Below are positions 1 through 13,590 of a DNA stretch of 64,000 nt, in pieces (position 1 is the stretch's first letter; the number at the start of each line of letters is the position of its first letter). The stretch lies in NCBI GenBank assembly GCA_016165875.1, contig JABBOT010000004.1, positions 19,870,007 to 19,934,006 of the forward strand. Direction: 5' to 3'. The stretch comes from Acanthopleura granulata (taxonomy: Eukaryota > Mollusca > Polyplacophora > Chitonida > Chitonidae). Under the pieces are notes generated by a model. The model was given only the letters and a program-made list of their open reading frames with translations. It had not been told where the DNA came from and did not search any database. Made by a program: the position numbers and the translations under genes.

Positions 1-2188
1 GCTGAAAAGGATTGGTGTTCTCCGTTTTAGAATCCTATCAGTCACAATGCATCTCTTTCCCCCAAGCCGAGCTGACGTCACAGACAAGAGTGTAGGAAGC
101 CTCTGTCGCGCCTTGATTTTCACTTTGAAAAGTTAATGTGGATTTTAAGAGCTGCGACCTTTTGGGTTGACATACACACACGTACTGCTGAATAATTCTC
201 GGGTGAATGAGCAACATCTTTCTAGGCCAGAGAAAATCGACCATAAGTCTGTTCATTGCACTATCTAGTTAATAATAACATCCTATATCCAGGAAGGATT
301 AGTGTTCACTTAGAGATCACCATAATCGACCATATACTTGCTAAGCTAAGTACATATATATATACTTCCATCACTGGTAAACAGTGTCAATATTTGTGGT
401 AAGCCATAACTCAGGGTAGCCGAGGGCAAAAACCAGGAAGACTCGTTCTGCCTTTGCAGATTATCCCTTCCAGAGCCGAAAGCATTGAAACACAAACCTG
501 AACGAAAATAAGGCGGTTGGGAGCTCGAGCTTAAGGAATCTACGTGCCAACCTCTGTGGCACAATAGCCGAGAAACATATCAGAGAGCAAACAATGCAAT
601 AGCGTTCGTCAACACAGAGTCTGCTTAACTCGGGGATACACCCACCGACCTTCCACAGTCCCGGTGTGATTCAACCGGCCTGTTGGGAACACTCGCCGAC
701 ATTTCCAAGGCTGTTGCGACTCAAAACTAAATATTTACTCGGGTTGAGAATTTACTGGTCAAATTTGTCCTTAGCTTGGGCGGTTCGTGAACGATAGTTT
801 TTGTCAAAGGCTTCGGAGGCAACAAAAACGACCTGGTGTTTTAAGAAGATGAAAAGTTGAGGTGGTACAAAAGGCAGACCGGAGATGCTCTTGTCCCAAA
901 ACTTGTCGCCAACATTTAGGGATACCCAACAAACTGACCCAAGGATAACATCTCAGATGTGGTCTACTCAACTTCAGACGCTCAGAGCGTTTCTTTTTTA
1001 AGATCCATCTTTACACGCAATCATTAAGCCATCTGTCTTTCCTGAACTACCAGGAAGTTTAACTGATATTCCACTGCAGCCAAGTACATTTCACTGACGA
1101 TAATAACCATTGGGGAAACCTAGCCCAGATAAAACGAACAGTCAGCTTTTAAGAAATGAAACTGAAGAGAAAGTTGGCTGAATCTGGCTCTTCTTCTAAG
1201 CTTAGGACAACGAACTACAATTACCTTGTATTTCCATTCGCAAGAAGACAACCCGAGACATTCTTACTCACAAAAGATAATTTGCCCATTTTACATAGGA
1301 GGCCTTACTAAAGTGATTGAGAATATTGTGAACTGGGCAGAGAAACTGCTGATGCTTGAAAGACCTATAGCATACATATGCATTCACACCGATGAGCCCC
1401 TAGACATGAACATTTATCCATCATAAAGAGGATGAAGTTTTAATATTAACCGCAAACAAAAGAACCACTGGCCTCAGTTTACTCTCCCCTAGCCTTTCAA
1501 TGAAAGTACAATTTGCCCTGAGGTAAACCAAATTGAAACGCGATATATTAAAGAGTTTAATGAACGAGGACTAGCTTCGGGACAATAAAAAGGAGCTTTG
1601 TTGCACGGCTGTAGGGTGAAAAAATAATCACCAAATAAAAAAGAAGTCCCAGTGCAATTTTAAGGCACAATATTGTGAACAAGGGAACGACATATTACAA
1701 AAAAACACATGGAATATCCTGGTGTCTCACACACAATGAAAAAGAGAAGCAAAGCAGAGACTGTGTGGTGCACATTGTGAAGTCATGCAGATCTTGTTCG
1801 GATTACCATATCTTAAACAGACACTGAAGAGCAAACTTGATGACAGCGGAAGAGTGTACCTATTTCCAATGGATACAGTTCACAGGTACTACATGCTGAT
1901 TCATCTGACGAACCCTATGGTTAATTATCGGTCTAAGGCTTTAAATCGCATTCAAAGAGCGTAACCGTTGACTCAGCTGTGGGCGAAACAGAAATGACAA
2001 GAAAGGAATGTTAAAGTACACATAAACACACACTCCACACCATAAAAAGACATGCAATCTCCATTTTTGCATCGGGATCTGAGTTTAAATTGAAACAAAA
2101 ATGTCCCATATCTGGATGGCTATAAAGTAGTCGTAACGTTACAACTTAATATGATAATATCGTGGTATACCTGAGGGAAATGACTTAC
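1..2188. other. No gene recognised; possible intron of a minus-strand gene
   Basis: No open frame here has recognisable homology, and the short ones (for example 38-256 and 346-564 on the minus strand) read as chance. If the coding exon at 2189-2382 is real, this stretch is the intron that follows it, because its donor site points toward position 1. The next exon would then lie beyond the left edge. Confidence 0.5.
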
Positions 2189-2382
2189 CTTTCCTAGTAG
2201 CCTGCCCCTGAGATAGGTGGTATCAGTAGCACTGTCATAGATGACATAAGTTGGGTCCGTGTTTAAGTTCGTTATAATTTCTCCCTTGTAATGCTTGTCC
2301 AGCGGCTTGGTGGTTTTTACACGTATTTCCTTCATGTGGACGGTTACACTTTTTGTCGCTTTTGCAAATACATTCATACGTT
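2189..2382 (-). CDS. Candidate coding exon (first coding exon) of an unrecognised gene
   Basis: Read on the minus strand, this block is bounded by an acceptor (tgtccttag, AG at 2384-2383) and a strong donor (GGAAAG|gtaagtca, gt at 2188-2187). An ATG at 2377-2375 opens 63 codons that run without a stop to the donor and end in phase 0. The peptide begins MNVFAKATKSVTVHMKEIRV and ends TTYLRGRLLGK; it is hydrophilic, and its codon use looks coding. I do not recognise the family. A loose likeness to beta-strand domains such as the N-terminal part of M1 aminopeptidases is too weak to use. If the acceptor is not used, an upstream in-frame ATG at 2392-2390 adds five residues. Rightward on this strand, about 5.6 kb away, lies a muscle-type promoter with a possible non-coding first exon. 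The two may belong to one gene, but that link is inference. Confidence 0.4.
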
Positions 2383-5300
2383 CTAAGGACATTCAAAGTA
2401 TCCCAGATTCTGTTTAAAGAATACTGGGCCTATTTAGGATACTTCTTTTCCTATTTATTTTTGTAACCTAGTTATGGAAACTTAATCCAGTAATTAAGGA
2501 TCGCTGAGAACACCTGAAAACGCCGTCTTTACAACACCATCTGAGTTCTTTCCCAACGTCTGTTTTAGCCGCTGTATGTTTCAGAAAAGGCGGTGGGGCT
2601 GAATCCTTAAGGATCATTCAGTGGTAGAATATACTGCCCAAACCTATACCAGCACTAGCCGCTGGAGGATCTCCGTCCTTAGTGGGCAACCGCCTGGAAA
2701 AAGATAAACAAAGTTGAAAAATCACTGATGTTATGAAAGGTAGGCAGTGTGTAACAGAGATAAGCCGATTATTTGCCATAAACACAATTAATCCCTTAAT
2801 CCTTCGTTGTACGGTACACGAGCGGACATACCCGTAACTGAAACTGAAATATAATCGGTTTTTTATATTCTCGGTTCTTAATACAACGGTGGTACCAGTG
2901 CATAACATTTGCTATCCCCAAAGTGATAACCTTTACTGAATTATATGCACGTACACCCTCCTCCCCACCCCCTCCCATTCGTTCCCACATTCACACCCTG
3001 AAACTCACTTTCCATTTGGCCACATTAATACTCATGTAATGAAAATTCCATCGACTCCCGATTACATAACACAGATATACGTGGAGTATATCTCAACGTC
3101 CAATAAAGTTTTCTATGCAGCAGTCCCACTCGCTAATTGTACACGTGCTGGGTGTACACAAGAACAAACCACTTATCGATTGTCCCCTGCCCGTGCTGTC
3201 AGTCAGTTTTGCGTGCAACAAAATCAATGGATGCAACATCTGCTCACATAACGAGAACAGCGTCTGATAATGGGCTCTCCTCTACCCATTTTCAGACACA
3301 CTAAATCTAGAATGCCGACCTACATGTGTCGTCTACAACAGACTGCGGGGATATAAATGTACACTCCAATGACCTCGTTGAATATATCGAATGTACAGCT
3401 GGAAATTGTTTAATACCTGCATGTTACACGGTGTCATGTTTGGAAAATAACTTTCTGTCCAAAAACATTTTCAGCCTTTACTTCATTTGACGCCAACAAC
3501 ATGTGTGTCCATATATAAGTACCTGTTCAGTTGCACAAAAAGGTGATGCACTGGCCCAAGGGCGTTTTTGTCTATGGAAATGCTCTCAGTTGTCCAATGT
3601 AAAAGTGTTCGTCGTGTATGTAATTATAAACAGCGTCTTTATCAACTAAGATCAAAGATCGTCACATTCGTGATGAGGACTATATTCCACAAAATGTTTT
3701 CCCAGGATTTCACATGCCGTTCATGTTTATTCATGCAATAAGTCTGAGACAAAAAAAAAATCCGCTGTCTTCAAGAAGCCGAATACATGCATATTCATAA
3801 CAGCGTATCTATATCTTCACTGCACTAATGTCTGCCTCTTCATACTCAGTACAGATATTGATTGCATGTGCCCGGAGTGACTGTGACAAAAAAGAGCCTG
3901 TGGCGGGTTCGACGCGGGTCAGTGGAAAGATATATAAATAAGTATGCACATGTCGGCCAATATGTTAAGACACTGATACATGAGGTGAACATCACTAGTC
4001 GATATACCAGTAACTACATTTATATAGCTTGATGATATAGGTCAGCATGCATTGAGATAAACTTTTACCAAAGGTTTTATTGCATTCACGAGTCCTGTTT
4101 CTAGACCATGATATGTGTAGTCTTGTCAAAAGACTGGGTTAAAAGATTCATAAACACACAGTATGTGAAATTATACAAAAAAAAAATTAAAAACAAAAAA
4201 CCCACGCAAATCGCGGATATTGTTGCTTTGGTAAAATTAGCGTGTGGATATTAAAATGGCATACTTAGTGTAGGGCGGAATACAGGCGACATCAAGTTAC
4301 TCACAATAAGTTTAATTTCTTAATCTGCGTTTAAGGGATAATAATTATAGGCTTGGTTTATGTTTTCGTATCACATCCAATGCATCAATCACACAGTATT
4401 AGAAGTACAGAGTGTATAGAATGAATCGGGCTTTTAAACATTAAACCGAAGCATTGTCCACTTTGTATTAAGTGCGTCCTATATACCAATACAAATATCA
4501 CGCTTTCTGAAATTACCTCACTGACAAAAAATCTGTAATTTATTTCCCAAAGACTCCCCGCTAGTCGGTTCGGGTATTTAACAAAAAATGGTGGTTAAAT
4601 TTCAGAATTTTTGTCTTCAAGGTGTATCTAATCCGGTCCACAGCTGTGCACTGGGGCACGATTTCTGTAAGGACTAACCATCGTGCCACTCGGACCGCTG
4701 TGTTGACACTGCTGTCGCTTCCCAGAGCTTTCACGAGGTAAAACGTGAACATTTGGAATTTTTGTTGTGGGAACCTGCAGGGGCAGACAGAGGAGACCAC
4801 AGTTGGACCTGTTCGTCGAGGTAGGCTCGCAGGGGAAGAGATTTGCTTTGGACACCCTCGAAATGTGCGGTCAACTTACAACAATAGGGGGACAATACCT
4901 CAGTGCTCAATGGTGGATTGTCACAACTCATTGAACCTAAATTTAGTTCTCCATTTCACACTTTTGTCTGGTTCTTGTCTCCCTAAGCCCTCTACACATG
5001 TGAAATCACTTCAACTTCAAATTAGGCACATATTTCAGCGACTTGCTCACACAGTGTAAAAACATCCCGCGTCATCTTTAACATGCAATTTCGACATTCA
5101 CAGTTTTATTTCGGTTTAAATATGCGCAACAGTAAGCAACTGTGTCGAACTATGTGTCCCTGTTTAATTTACACATAGAACACGTGCATATTTTAATTTG
5201 ACCAAAATGGAGCAACAGCCAAAAAGTTACGCAAGTTCACCTTCTCTAAAACCAAAGCCACGCAAACTGTATCAGCAGTTATTGTCTCCTTCTTTGTTAT

Positions 5301-7951
5301 TCAAATCTTGCATTCCGGTCAAAACTGTCAGTGCATGAGGAACAGATTTACAATGTCAACAGGTTGTTAAGTGAATCGTACTACTTAATTATGCATACAG
5401 TCCCCTAAACAGCTGTTCTTGGTTCCCAAGCCTCTCACAGTGAAGTAAAATGACCCCTTGCAGGATGACAGTCCATGGTTTTAGTTATCATACCAGCAGA
5501 TCAACCAAGCAGGGTCGACCCCACCGCGGGCGATCTGTTGGAGCTCTTTGTAACCGTGCATCTATAGACGCACTTACACCATGTGGAAGTATACTAATAG
5601 CTCTTCATTATATGTAGGGAAAATTAGGAGAGCATATGGGTGTAAATTGAAGTTTTGGAAGGTTTGCGTAGAAAGTAATTGGTGTGCTACTGAAGTATAT
5701 GCTCGGTCTATATAGGCAATTTGGGTCAGTGATAGGTTGGTCAGCAGGTGACCCATGTAGCTATCAACGGTACCTTCTTCATTTGACAAATAATCCATGC
5801 CATTTAGTGTTTCGTGCCAAGGTGCCAACGCTTAATGCCTGGTACAGCTCTACCTACATAAGACCTGGCGAGACATTTTTACACACACACAGATCTTGGC
5901 TATAATGTGACAGTACATTAACCCAGCCATAGCTTGATTTATCAGAATCACAGTTCACTAGGTATCAAACAGTTCTAGACTAGTTCAACGTACCTTCAAA
6001 GGTCACCACAATGAGTTAATGAGGTGGAAAAAAATAATACTACGGGAAGGGAAAAACCTATATGTTAATGTGAAAACAAATCCCAAGGTGGTGATTATTA
6101 CCCTTATCAAATGTCAACAAAACCCAAATTATGACTGTTTGAACGTTATCAGTTACGCCACGAATTCTCCACTCAGTTAAAATTTACAAAAGCATTCATC
6201 ATTTAAAAACACGCCTATTATACTGACAATTTGCTTGGCTATGAGGAAGAAAAACTCTCCATACACCCTAACTATATGCATTTAACTGCCATAATCTCAT
6301 ATAACAGTTTAAAGTAATGTCACTACCATAGAGACTACACATCCACGTTCTAGAAGACCAGGTACTGGTACTTGAAACTACTTACTCGATATTCCCTGGC
6401 ATATATACATGTATCAACTACAGGATATCTACGGAAGCCGACGTGCGTCACCATACATACGAACTAAGCGCGGATACAAAATATCGCAGGTCTGGCATAT
6501 AAATGCTTCACGAGTGACATTGTAATGCCGTCCAAGGACAAATGCAGTTTCTGTATCGGTTATTAGAACGACTATATTACACTGAACATATACATGACAT
6601 ATTAACGTTGCGCGGGAAAGGAATGCGCCCATAAATATATTTGTTATATGTTCAAAGATTAGGCAATATACACAGTTATTAATACAATCCCATAGACAAA
6701 ATAAAATCATATCTCGTACCTACGCTTAAAAATTCCATTCTATTTCTATTATTATAAGTCAGTTCTGTAAACGTTGACATCAATTTGATTTGTAAATTTT
6801 CAAGCTGCATCAACTGTTCATCTGTTTTTTGTACCTCTCTCAAGGTACATTAATAGACTCTGGCTTTCACGTAGGCTTATACGTGCATGTATACAGGTAG
6901 ATGAAGGGCGGCTTAGCCCTTAGGATGAGTGTTACCTGAGGGAACTGGGAATATACGTCAGACGAGCTGATGTATGTGATGTGTTTGTCAACCAGAGCCC
7001 GGGTATTGTGACTTGGTTTCAAAAGCTAGACGATAGCATGACCGTGTGACAGAGACTGTGTACGCCCTGTATTTCCCCGGCAGGCTGTGCTGGTTGAGCG
7101 GCCGTTTGAAATGTCAGTTTATCGCAGGCTGAGCTTGCAACTCAGGATAAATAGATACCTATTTACCTGTCACATAGGTAAGGGATCGGGGTGTGCAGCC
7201 GAGACTGGTTCCACTAAATAAATAGAAGCTAAAACAGCCAGAGATAATCAAACCTGGCAAATGCAACTAGACAAAAAAAACCCTAGGTGGTCGTTACAGG
7301 GTTAATGAACAAGGCAGCTGGCACAGGGCCTTACTTAGGTGCGCATAAATGTACTTATGCACACATTTATGTGGGCTATACATATTATTCACATCTACCT
7401 GTAAATAGCTGTAATTAAACCAGCTTCAGTGAAAAATAACAGCAAGTGTTCCATAATGTGACATGAAGGCATACCTGTCACAATAGAGAGGTATTATATA
7501 TATACATACATATATCGAGATAAAGCCTCCTTCCTTGGTATTCACATATGCAGGCGTCTATATGTTCCTCGTTGTATGAACAACGTGCGCTAAGCGTATA
7601 TCATCAACCGCAGTTTCAGTTGACAAGAGACAAGAGTTGACCGTTTTGTCCGGACGGGGGTTACCCGGCCTGTAAAAGCCAACACCTTTCCCCAACTAGA
7701 TGACCCATTTATAATCAACAGGTAAAGAACTGGCCATGTACTAGTTCACATCTAAATAACTCACTGCGAAGACCAGCTGCTCGGCCTCGAGACCCGTGAC
7801 AAAGGAATAGCTGGTGAAATCACTAGGGCCAGACCAGGACTTTGGCCCAGTGTAGCGCTAACACAGACTGACTCACTGTAAGATCCCCAGCGTTCAGTAC
7901 AGGTAAATCTCTCTCTCTCTCTCCCTCTCATACAACACCGTAAACTCCTAC
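2383..7951. other. Non-coding stretch, possibly a 5.6-kb first intron
   Basis: No gene is recognised. Several overlapping short frames at 4561-5059 on both strands have no recognisable motif, and none has a convincing splice pair. They may be a decayed pseudogene or chance. If the promoter near 8.0 kb drives the exon at 2189-2382, this is intron 1 of that gene. Confidence 0.45.
7909..7929. repeat. Short CT-rich microsatellite
   Basis: A run of CT dinucleotides with one CC interruption. On the minus strand it is a GA-rich tract just downstream of the putative non-coding first exon (donor at 7951-7950). Confidence 0.8.
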
Positions 7952-7987
7952 CTGTAACACACGCGGCTTCGACTGACTCTGTGTTCT
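7952..7987 (-). other. Putative non-coding first exon of a minus-strand gene
   Basis: About 30 bases downstream of the minus-strand TATA box at 8021-8014, a short segment ends at a good donor, GTTACAG|gtaggagt (gt at 7951-7950). This is the layout expected for a short untranslated exon 1, common in muscle genes. The upper boundary is an estimate from TATA spacing. No transcript evidence is available. Confidence 0.35.
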
Positions 7988-8013
7988 CATTATATCTCGA
8001 TTGGGTGGTTTTA

Positions 8014-8215
8014 CTTTATATACTCCACTACGCCTCTTCCCTAAAAGGCAATGCTCGGAAAGGCGGGCATTGTTCGACTGTTTCCGTACACCGGAAAGTA
8101 CGCACCTCCCAAATATGGGACGGCGGCCTTTGGGGACATTACACCAATGAGTAACCTAATCCATGTAAAATCCATATGCATGAACACTCTTTTTCATCAG
8201 GACGGCTATTTTTAG
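8014..8215 (-). promoter_or_regulatory. Muscle-type core promoter: TATA, CArG and MEF2 sites
   Basis: Three textbook elements fall in order on the minus strand. TATATAAA lies at 8021-8014. A perfect CArG box (SRF site), CCAAATATGG, lies about 90 bases upstream at 8118-8109. A perfect MEF2 site, CTAAAAATAG, lies about 190 bases upstream at 8215-8206. SRF plus MEF2 upstream of a TATA box is the known architecture of many muscle structural gene promoters. That this promoter is active, and which gene it serves, are inferences. The CArG and MEF2 sites are near-symmetric, so only the TATA box gives direction. Confidence 0.45.
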
Positions 8216-10644
8216 AGGACTCGGGGATTCCCCTATTAAACAAATGACACCACTGAGTCTTGCTTACAATGCTGATCTCATTCTTTCATGCTAGTAACAA
8301 ATGACGATGAAACAACAGAAAGTGACGAGACCGATTAAAATAAGTTTACACCTTATTATGTTTTTTTTTTTTGTTATTTAATTAAATGACAAGACTTAGT
8401 TTTTTTCAGGATTCCTTATATCTATATGGTTTAAGCTCACTTAAAGCGATCCCTTTGTTTACACTTGGTCATCTTGGTTACGTAAAATAGGTGATTTATT
8501 GAACAGGATGACACCCCCTCTTGAAGAAGTCAACATGGAACAACTAAAGCACGAATATTACTCACTGGCCATTCCTCCATGTAGTATATAGTCTCGCCCG
8601 AGGGAGGTTTGCGGTTTTACCTGTACAATGACGATATGCATTAAAAAAAAAAAAAAAAAAAAAAAAAAGAACAGCATGCAAGCGGAAACTGACGTGAGAA
8701 AAGTAGCAAAATCCAACATAGGAGCGATCCTTGCTTTATATAGCGGATGACATCAACCGTCATGGCATTTCTTTTTTGACGAATTAAAATAGGCGCAAAC
8801 CGACCACAGTAGAGCACAACTTCTCGCGGCCATTAAAAAAATAATTGAAACACATGAAGCTCTATCACCAGAACTACATGTATTTTAGTTCATGCTTTTC
8901 TACAGAGGATAAACTACGATTAAGACGGTTGGAGGAAGTAAAGTTTTGATCTGTTAAAAGCGACTGTTTAATTTTATTGAAATCTCAGAACATGTTATAC
9001 ACCTACAATGAGTTTTTGACGATATCTTATGCCATGTTTCTGTTGCGAAGCTAAAGTGGGATTGATCTTTGTTTGTTTAGAGGAGGGAAACATGTCTCCA
9101 CTGGCACAGGTTATTGAAAATGACACACTAATGTGAACACTGGTTAATCCCAAAGGCTTTTATTATTTCAGATCTTTGACAGAAAATAATCTACTCCGCC
9201 TTTTCGCTGTCAAGTAAGTCACAGAACAATACCCTTTCCAACACCTCAACGGCTACATGAAAGTATCCCCCTACCCCATGCCCCAAACAAGCACACTTCA
9301 CTGAAGTGACCAATGTCTACGGAATTAACCCAAATCATGCGCCCCATTGTGGTATTGGATTAAAAACGACAGTAGTATAATTGGGTAATTTGCGTTTTTG
9401 CAAAGAGAGAAGTCCTACAGAAAGAGATATCATTTCTAGTTAGCATTTGAGTGAATTTTATTTTCGCATTTTAACTTCTTTCAGGATTTTAAATATATAT
9501 CCACCGCCTATAATTCCCCCAAAGTATATATGAAATGGAACACCAAATTATGAATCATCAAATTATGTAACAGATTTATATTGCGCTTAATACAATGCTG
9601 AGTGTATAATCGCATGTATAGTAAATAGATTAGAATTAAAATTTCAAGTGCGTGGTCAAACAAGCAATATCATGGATGAGTTAGCATGGACCATAAAACA
9701 TTTTCATTCCTTTCACCCTTGCATTTCCATAGGTAGGTTTTTCCCCTCTCTTTATAGACAATTTAAAACCAAGTTTGACTTAAATATCTTTCCATTAATG
9801 GACAACGAGAAAAACATTGATATCCGAAAATAAATTCAAATAGAATTGCTAAAACCGTAATAAACTGTCTGTCTCTATGTACATGTATGATATTGAGTAC
9901 TAAGAAAGAAAATTTTACGCAATGGATAATATATTCCTTTATGCAACATAAAGTTTAGATTAAAGAAATTCAACTTTTGAATATTTGCCATACACTCTCA
10001 AGAGTATAATGGCCGAGTCAATGTATAAGCATTTTATTGACACACTTTTTTCAATGATTGAAAAAAAAACACTGCTTAAATTCGTGTTTAACCAGGCATG
10101 CCCAAACAGTATCCAAGAGGAGATGACGCCCGCGTAGTATAAATCAAGTGTTACGCGAGAGCTCCTTTGACTGACATATTCCCACGTTCTCTTGAAATCT
10201 ATGACAAAGAGGTGCGGCAACACCCGTGGTTCACTCCAGCTATATACAAAATCGAGTTGTACCTACCGGTTTAGTTCCTTTCTCCTAACAGCTTTTGTTG
10301 ATGTGCATGTTATAGCCTAGTTCAGCTGTTTGGCCTATTTTAGTACATATAATATAGTGTCTCAGGTAACATGATTGCAATTAAAATTTCCGTCGCTGCA
10401 GTGTATTTTTTCTGGATATCTTTTATATTCGAGTATTATGTATTTGCTAAACACACCTATAGGTAACATCGCCAACAATATTGTGTTCTTTATCAAATGT
10501 GAACAATCCTGCAGACCTTCTGAAAACTTTAACATTCGTAGTATACTGGTATATATAGTGCAATCTAAGCGTCAAGTCCAACATAAGCGTACAAACTCCG
10601 AGAAACGAAAACATTGTGGGCACTTTATTTTGCCATGTACATAG
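8216..10644. other. Intergenic, no gene seen
   Basis: AT-rich sequence with many stop codons in all frames. The only notable item is the homopolymer at 8643-8668. Confidence 0.6.
8643..8668. repeat. Poly(A) tract, about 26 bases
   Basis: An uninterrupted run of A. It could be the tail of an old retroposed copy, but no recognisable element lies to its left. Its length may be uncertain in the assembly. Confidence 0.8.
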
Positions 10645-10655
10645 TAAAAGTGCAA

Positions 10656-10819
10656 CGGGTAGGTGGGAAGGTCCCCCAGCATCCTGCGGATGGTTGTGGG
10701 TTTTCCCCGGGCCCTGCCCGGTTTCCTAACACCATAACGGTGGACGCCGTCGTATAAGTGAAATATTCTTGAGCACGGCGTATCAAATAAATAAATAAAT
10801 AAGAAAATAAATAAATAAA
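10656..10819 (+). mobile_element. SINE copy 1 (5'-truncated) with target-site duplication
   Basis: Shows the shared SINE body: GGATGGTTGTGGGTTTTCCC, then CCGTCGTATAAGTG, AAATATTCTTGAG, and an AAAT-repeat tail. The tRNA-like head is missing. Near-identical 11-mers flank it (TAAAAGTGCAA at 10645-10655, TAAAAGTGTAA at 10820-10830), as expected for a target-site duplication with one later change. Confidence 0.75.
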
Positions 10820-10830
10820 TAAAAGTGTAA

Positions 10831-12802
10831 TCGCTTCAGTGTGTGCCAACTTATCCACTATATGTGCTATGCATGATTTCTATTGTCAGTAACACAGAAC
10901 ACTCTATCAACACATGTATAATGAAGGTTGTGAAAGTCATTTAGTCTGGTTGCTTTTTACGGCGTTTCGTTTGTATGTACACTATATAGCGTCAGTCGCA
11001 GTGCCTAACAAATGGTGCAATTAATGTGAGGAGCACGGCAATTTGCAGAGCGCATTCATAGATTGCTGTATATAAAGAAACAATTCAAGATATACCAAAC
11101 GCGAGGAATAACGTTTAGTAATTTTTCTGACCTCTCTCATGTATATAGGCAGTATCCATCTTTTGCAAAGTGGCATTTATATATTTCAAGAAAAGGTTTA
11201 TGTTTGCTTTGGCAAGAATGTGTAATATATTTAAACTGAGTTTGGTCTACATATATTTATTGGGTTAAGGTGTTGAGCTTCGGGGTCTGTTATAAGTATT
11301 TATATTTATTTTTAATTATATATTCTTATGCAAACCGAGCTGGCCTGTAAACTATGCATTTCTTGTGGCAATCTTTACTACCTCTGTACTTGATTATTTT
11401 ATATACACCAAATATAAACGTACAACATATAAGGTCTATTACTCAACAACGGAAACGAATGGTCCCATTTGAGGAATAGTGCTTTAGTCGATACTGTCTC
11501 GACTAATTATGTCAGCTTAATCCTTTTTAAACAATGTGGTCAAATGCAGATCGAAAGAAGATGACAATAATGTCCCAAGTTAAAATTTCAACAATATATA
11601 TTTTGTGTAGTGCGATTTCTCCGCACGTTTTACATAAACTGATCTTTAACGTCTTATAGGATTTGTTGAATAACCCTAGCCCTTTCGCTGAGAGACTGAT
11701 CAGAATACGCAAGTTATTTAAGTTATTTAATACAAATCTTTTAAATGGACTTCAATAGCAGATGTATTTTAAACAAATAAACACATTAAACATACGATTG
11801 GGATGTCTTCACAAAGGAGAAAAGTAAAAATTACTGGGTAACGAATTTGGGGGGGGGGGGCAACTGTTAGTTGCTTGTGAGGAATAGTCTTTTAGTAACA
11901 GCACAGTGCTATATACCCTATGCCACCCGTACATGTGACAATGATTTGTGTATAGCAATAAACTTAATGCCCGACCATGTTATCCGACTCGTTTTGAAAG
12001 TAATTCACCAATGATTTTTATTACATACAAACTACTCACCATTCAAGCGTTGGTTATAGTCTCTATACTTTACAATCAAATAGAATAACTTTGTCAGGGC
12101 CACTACTAGTCGTTGTTTATGGCAGCTGGTACATTCCGATGAACCAAAACTGTCACATTCTTGTACAGGTTAAAAAAAAAAACAAGCAAAAACCACTCCA
12201 GCCAGACTTGTTCTTAAAATGGAGATGAACAAGAAAGTCGTGTTCAGATTGTCATCCGTGGGAAAATCTGTGAAAGAAGCAATCTATGAAGTACAGCGCT
12301 TTTTACCTACTGCCATTTTTTGGCTTATTTATTTCATGTTTTTCCTTTACAGTGGTTCATTTTCATAAGCTTATGCTGATATCATTTCATTATAATGTAT
12401 GATTATATGCTCACATCACGCACTAATACATATGCTGGTTGCGTGGTAAGATAATCAATGTTCATTTGAACTGAGATCACATATGGCTATATACATATAT
12501 AAACCATGGCGTCGTATAGCAGGCATTGGCAATACATCTGTGCTACCATGCGATGCACATCACAGACAACAAATAACAATAGACATTTCTTGAAAAAAAA
12601 AAAGCAGTGGGAAAATGTGAATCATAGCAAATCTAGATTTGTATTATGCCAAAGAGAAGTTTTGAAAAATATCGGCTGTAGGACTTCGGGTCACTAACCG
12701 ACAACTCATCAAATCCACCTATCAATTTGCACCTTGATATCAGCCACCGCATGCATGGGGTTGATTTCAAAAAGCAAGTTTCGTTGTAGGTTTTGTTGTA
12801 AT
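10831..12802. other. Intergenic, no gene seen
   Basis: AT-rich DNA without convincing coding signal. A run of 11 G occurs at 11850-11860. Confidence 0.6.
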
Positions 12803-13012
12803 GACCTAGGTGTCTTTCACAAATGCCATCGCTGTGAGTTCAAGTCCAGCTCATGCTGGCTTCCTCTCCGATCGTACGTGTGAAGGTACGTACCGGGTTC
12901 CCCCGGTCTGTGTCCGGTTTCCTCCAATCTTAACGCTGGCCGCCGTCGATCGCATAAGTGAAATATTCTTGAGTACGGCTTGAAAAAAGAAATCAAAGAA
13001 ATAAATAAATAA
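12803..13012 (+). mobile_element. SINE copy 2, nearly full length
   Basis: Contains the B-box-like part of the tRNA-derived head (GTGAGTTCAAGTCC near 12834), a GATCGTACGTGTGAAGGT linker, the conserved body and an AAATAAATAAAT tail. The 5' end of the head (A-box half) is degenerate. No clear target-site duplication was found. Confidence 0.7.
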
Positions 13013-13487
13013 CTTCCTACCTTGTTCCCAACCTCAGGTTTTATACGCACTAATTTTTACACGTCAAAACTGCTCACACCTATATATTTGTGCTAAATTT
13101 CAGCTGTCACAGTCAGATACTTGAAAAATACAAATACTTGAATGCCACTTCTACAGTTAACTATTATATCCATGTACTCCCTTCCGCAAGCCAGTATCAG
13201 GACATCCGACTTCAGGCGAAGCTCTGTAAGTCGGTCGTTTTGTCAACCGGTCAGACTCATTGCATCGTATCTTTTAACACGGGCCATTCAGTTAACGAAG
13301 GGTTTGACTGTAGAACGACACGGAACCTTAAGCTGGGAGAAGAGTGGCAGCTTTTGCGAATTCTGTGTTTGTTTAATACAAAAAGCAGATATAGCGTAGG
13401 TATATACAAAACTTCCATGGCAACGTAATACCCATTGTAGCAGCAGCCATCTAACTTGCTTCTCAACCCACTGATAATTGATCATTG

Positions 13488-13590
13488 TTTTACGCCGTGG
13501 CCAAGAGTATTTGACTCATAAATACCACGTCAGCCTGCATTATACTGGGGACCGGGCAGAGAACGGGGGTAACCCACGACCTTCCACGGG
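13488..13590 (-). mobile_element. SINE copy 3, truncated fragment, minus orientation
   Basis: Begins GTTTTACGCCGTGG with AAGAGTATTTGACT, the reverse complement of the SINE 3' region, and runs through CCGGGCAGAG to CCACGACCTTCCACG. It is diverged and lacks head and tail. Confidence 0.6.

Noticed and set aside
4561..5059. Several overlapping open frames on both strands
   Set aside because: No motif and no consistent splice sites; possibly an old pseudogene but cannot be supported.
13090..13428. 112-codon plus-strand open frame with two overlapping alternatives
   Set aside because: Composition is not protein-like and it is flanked by SINE fragments; treated as chance.
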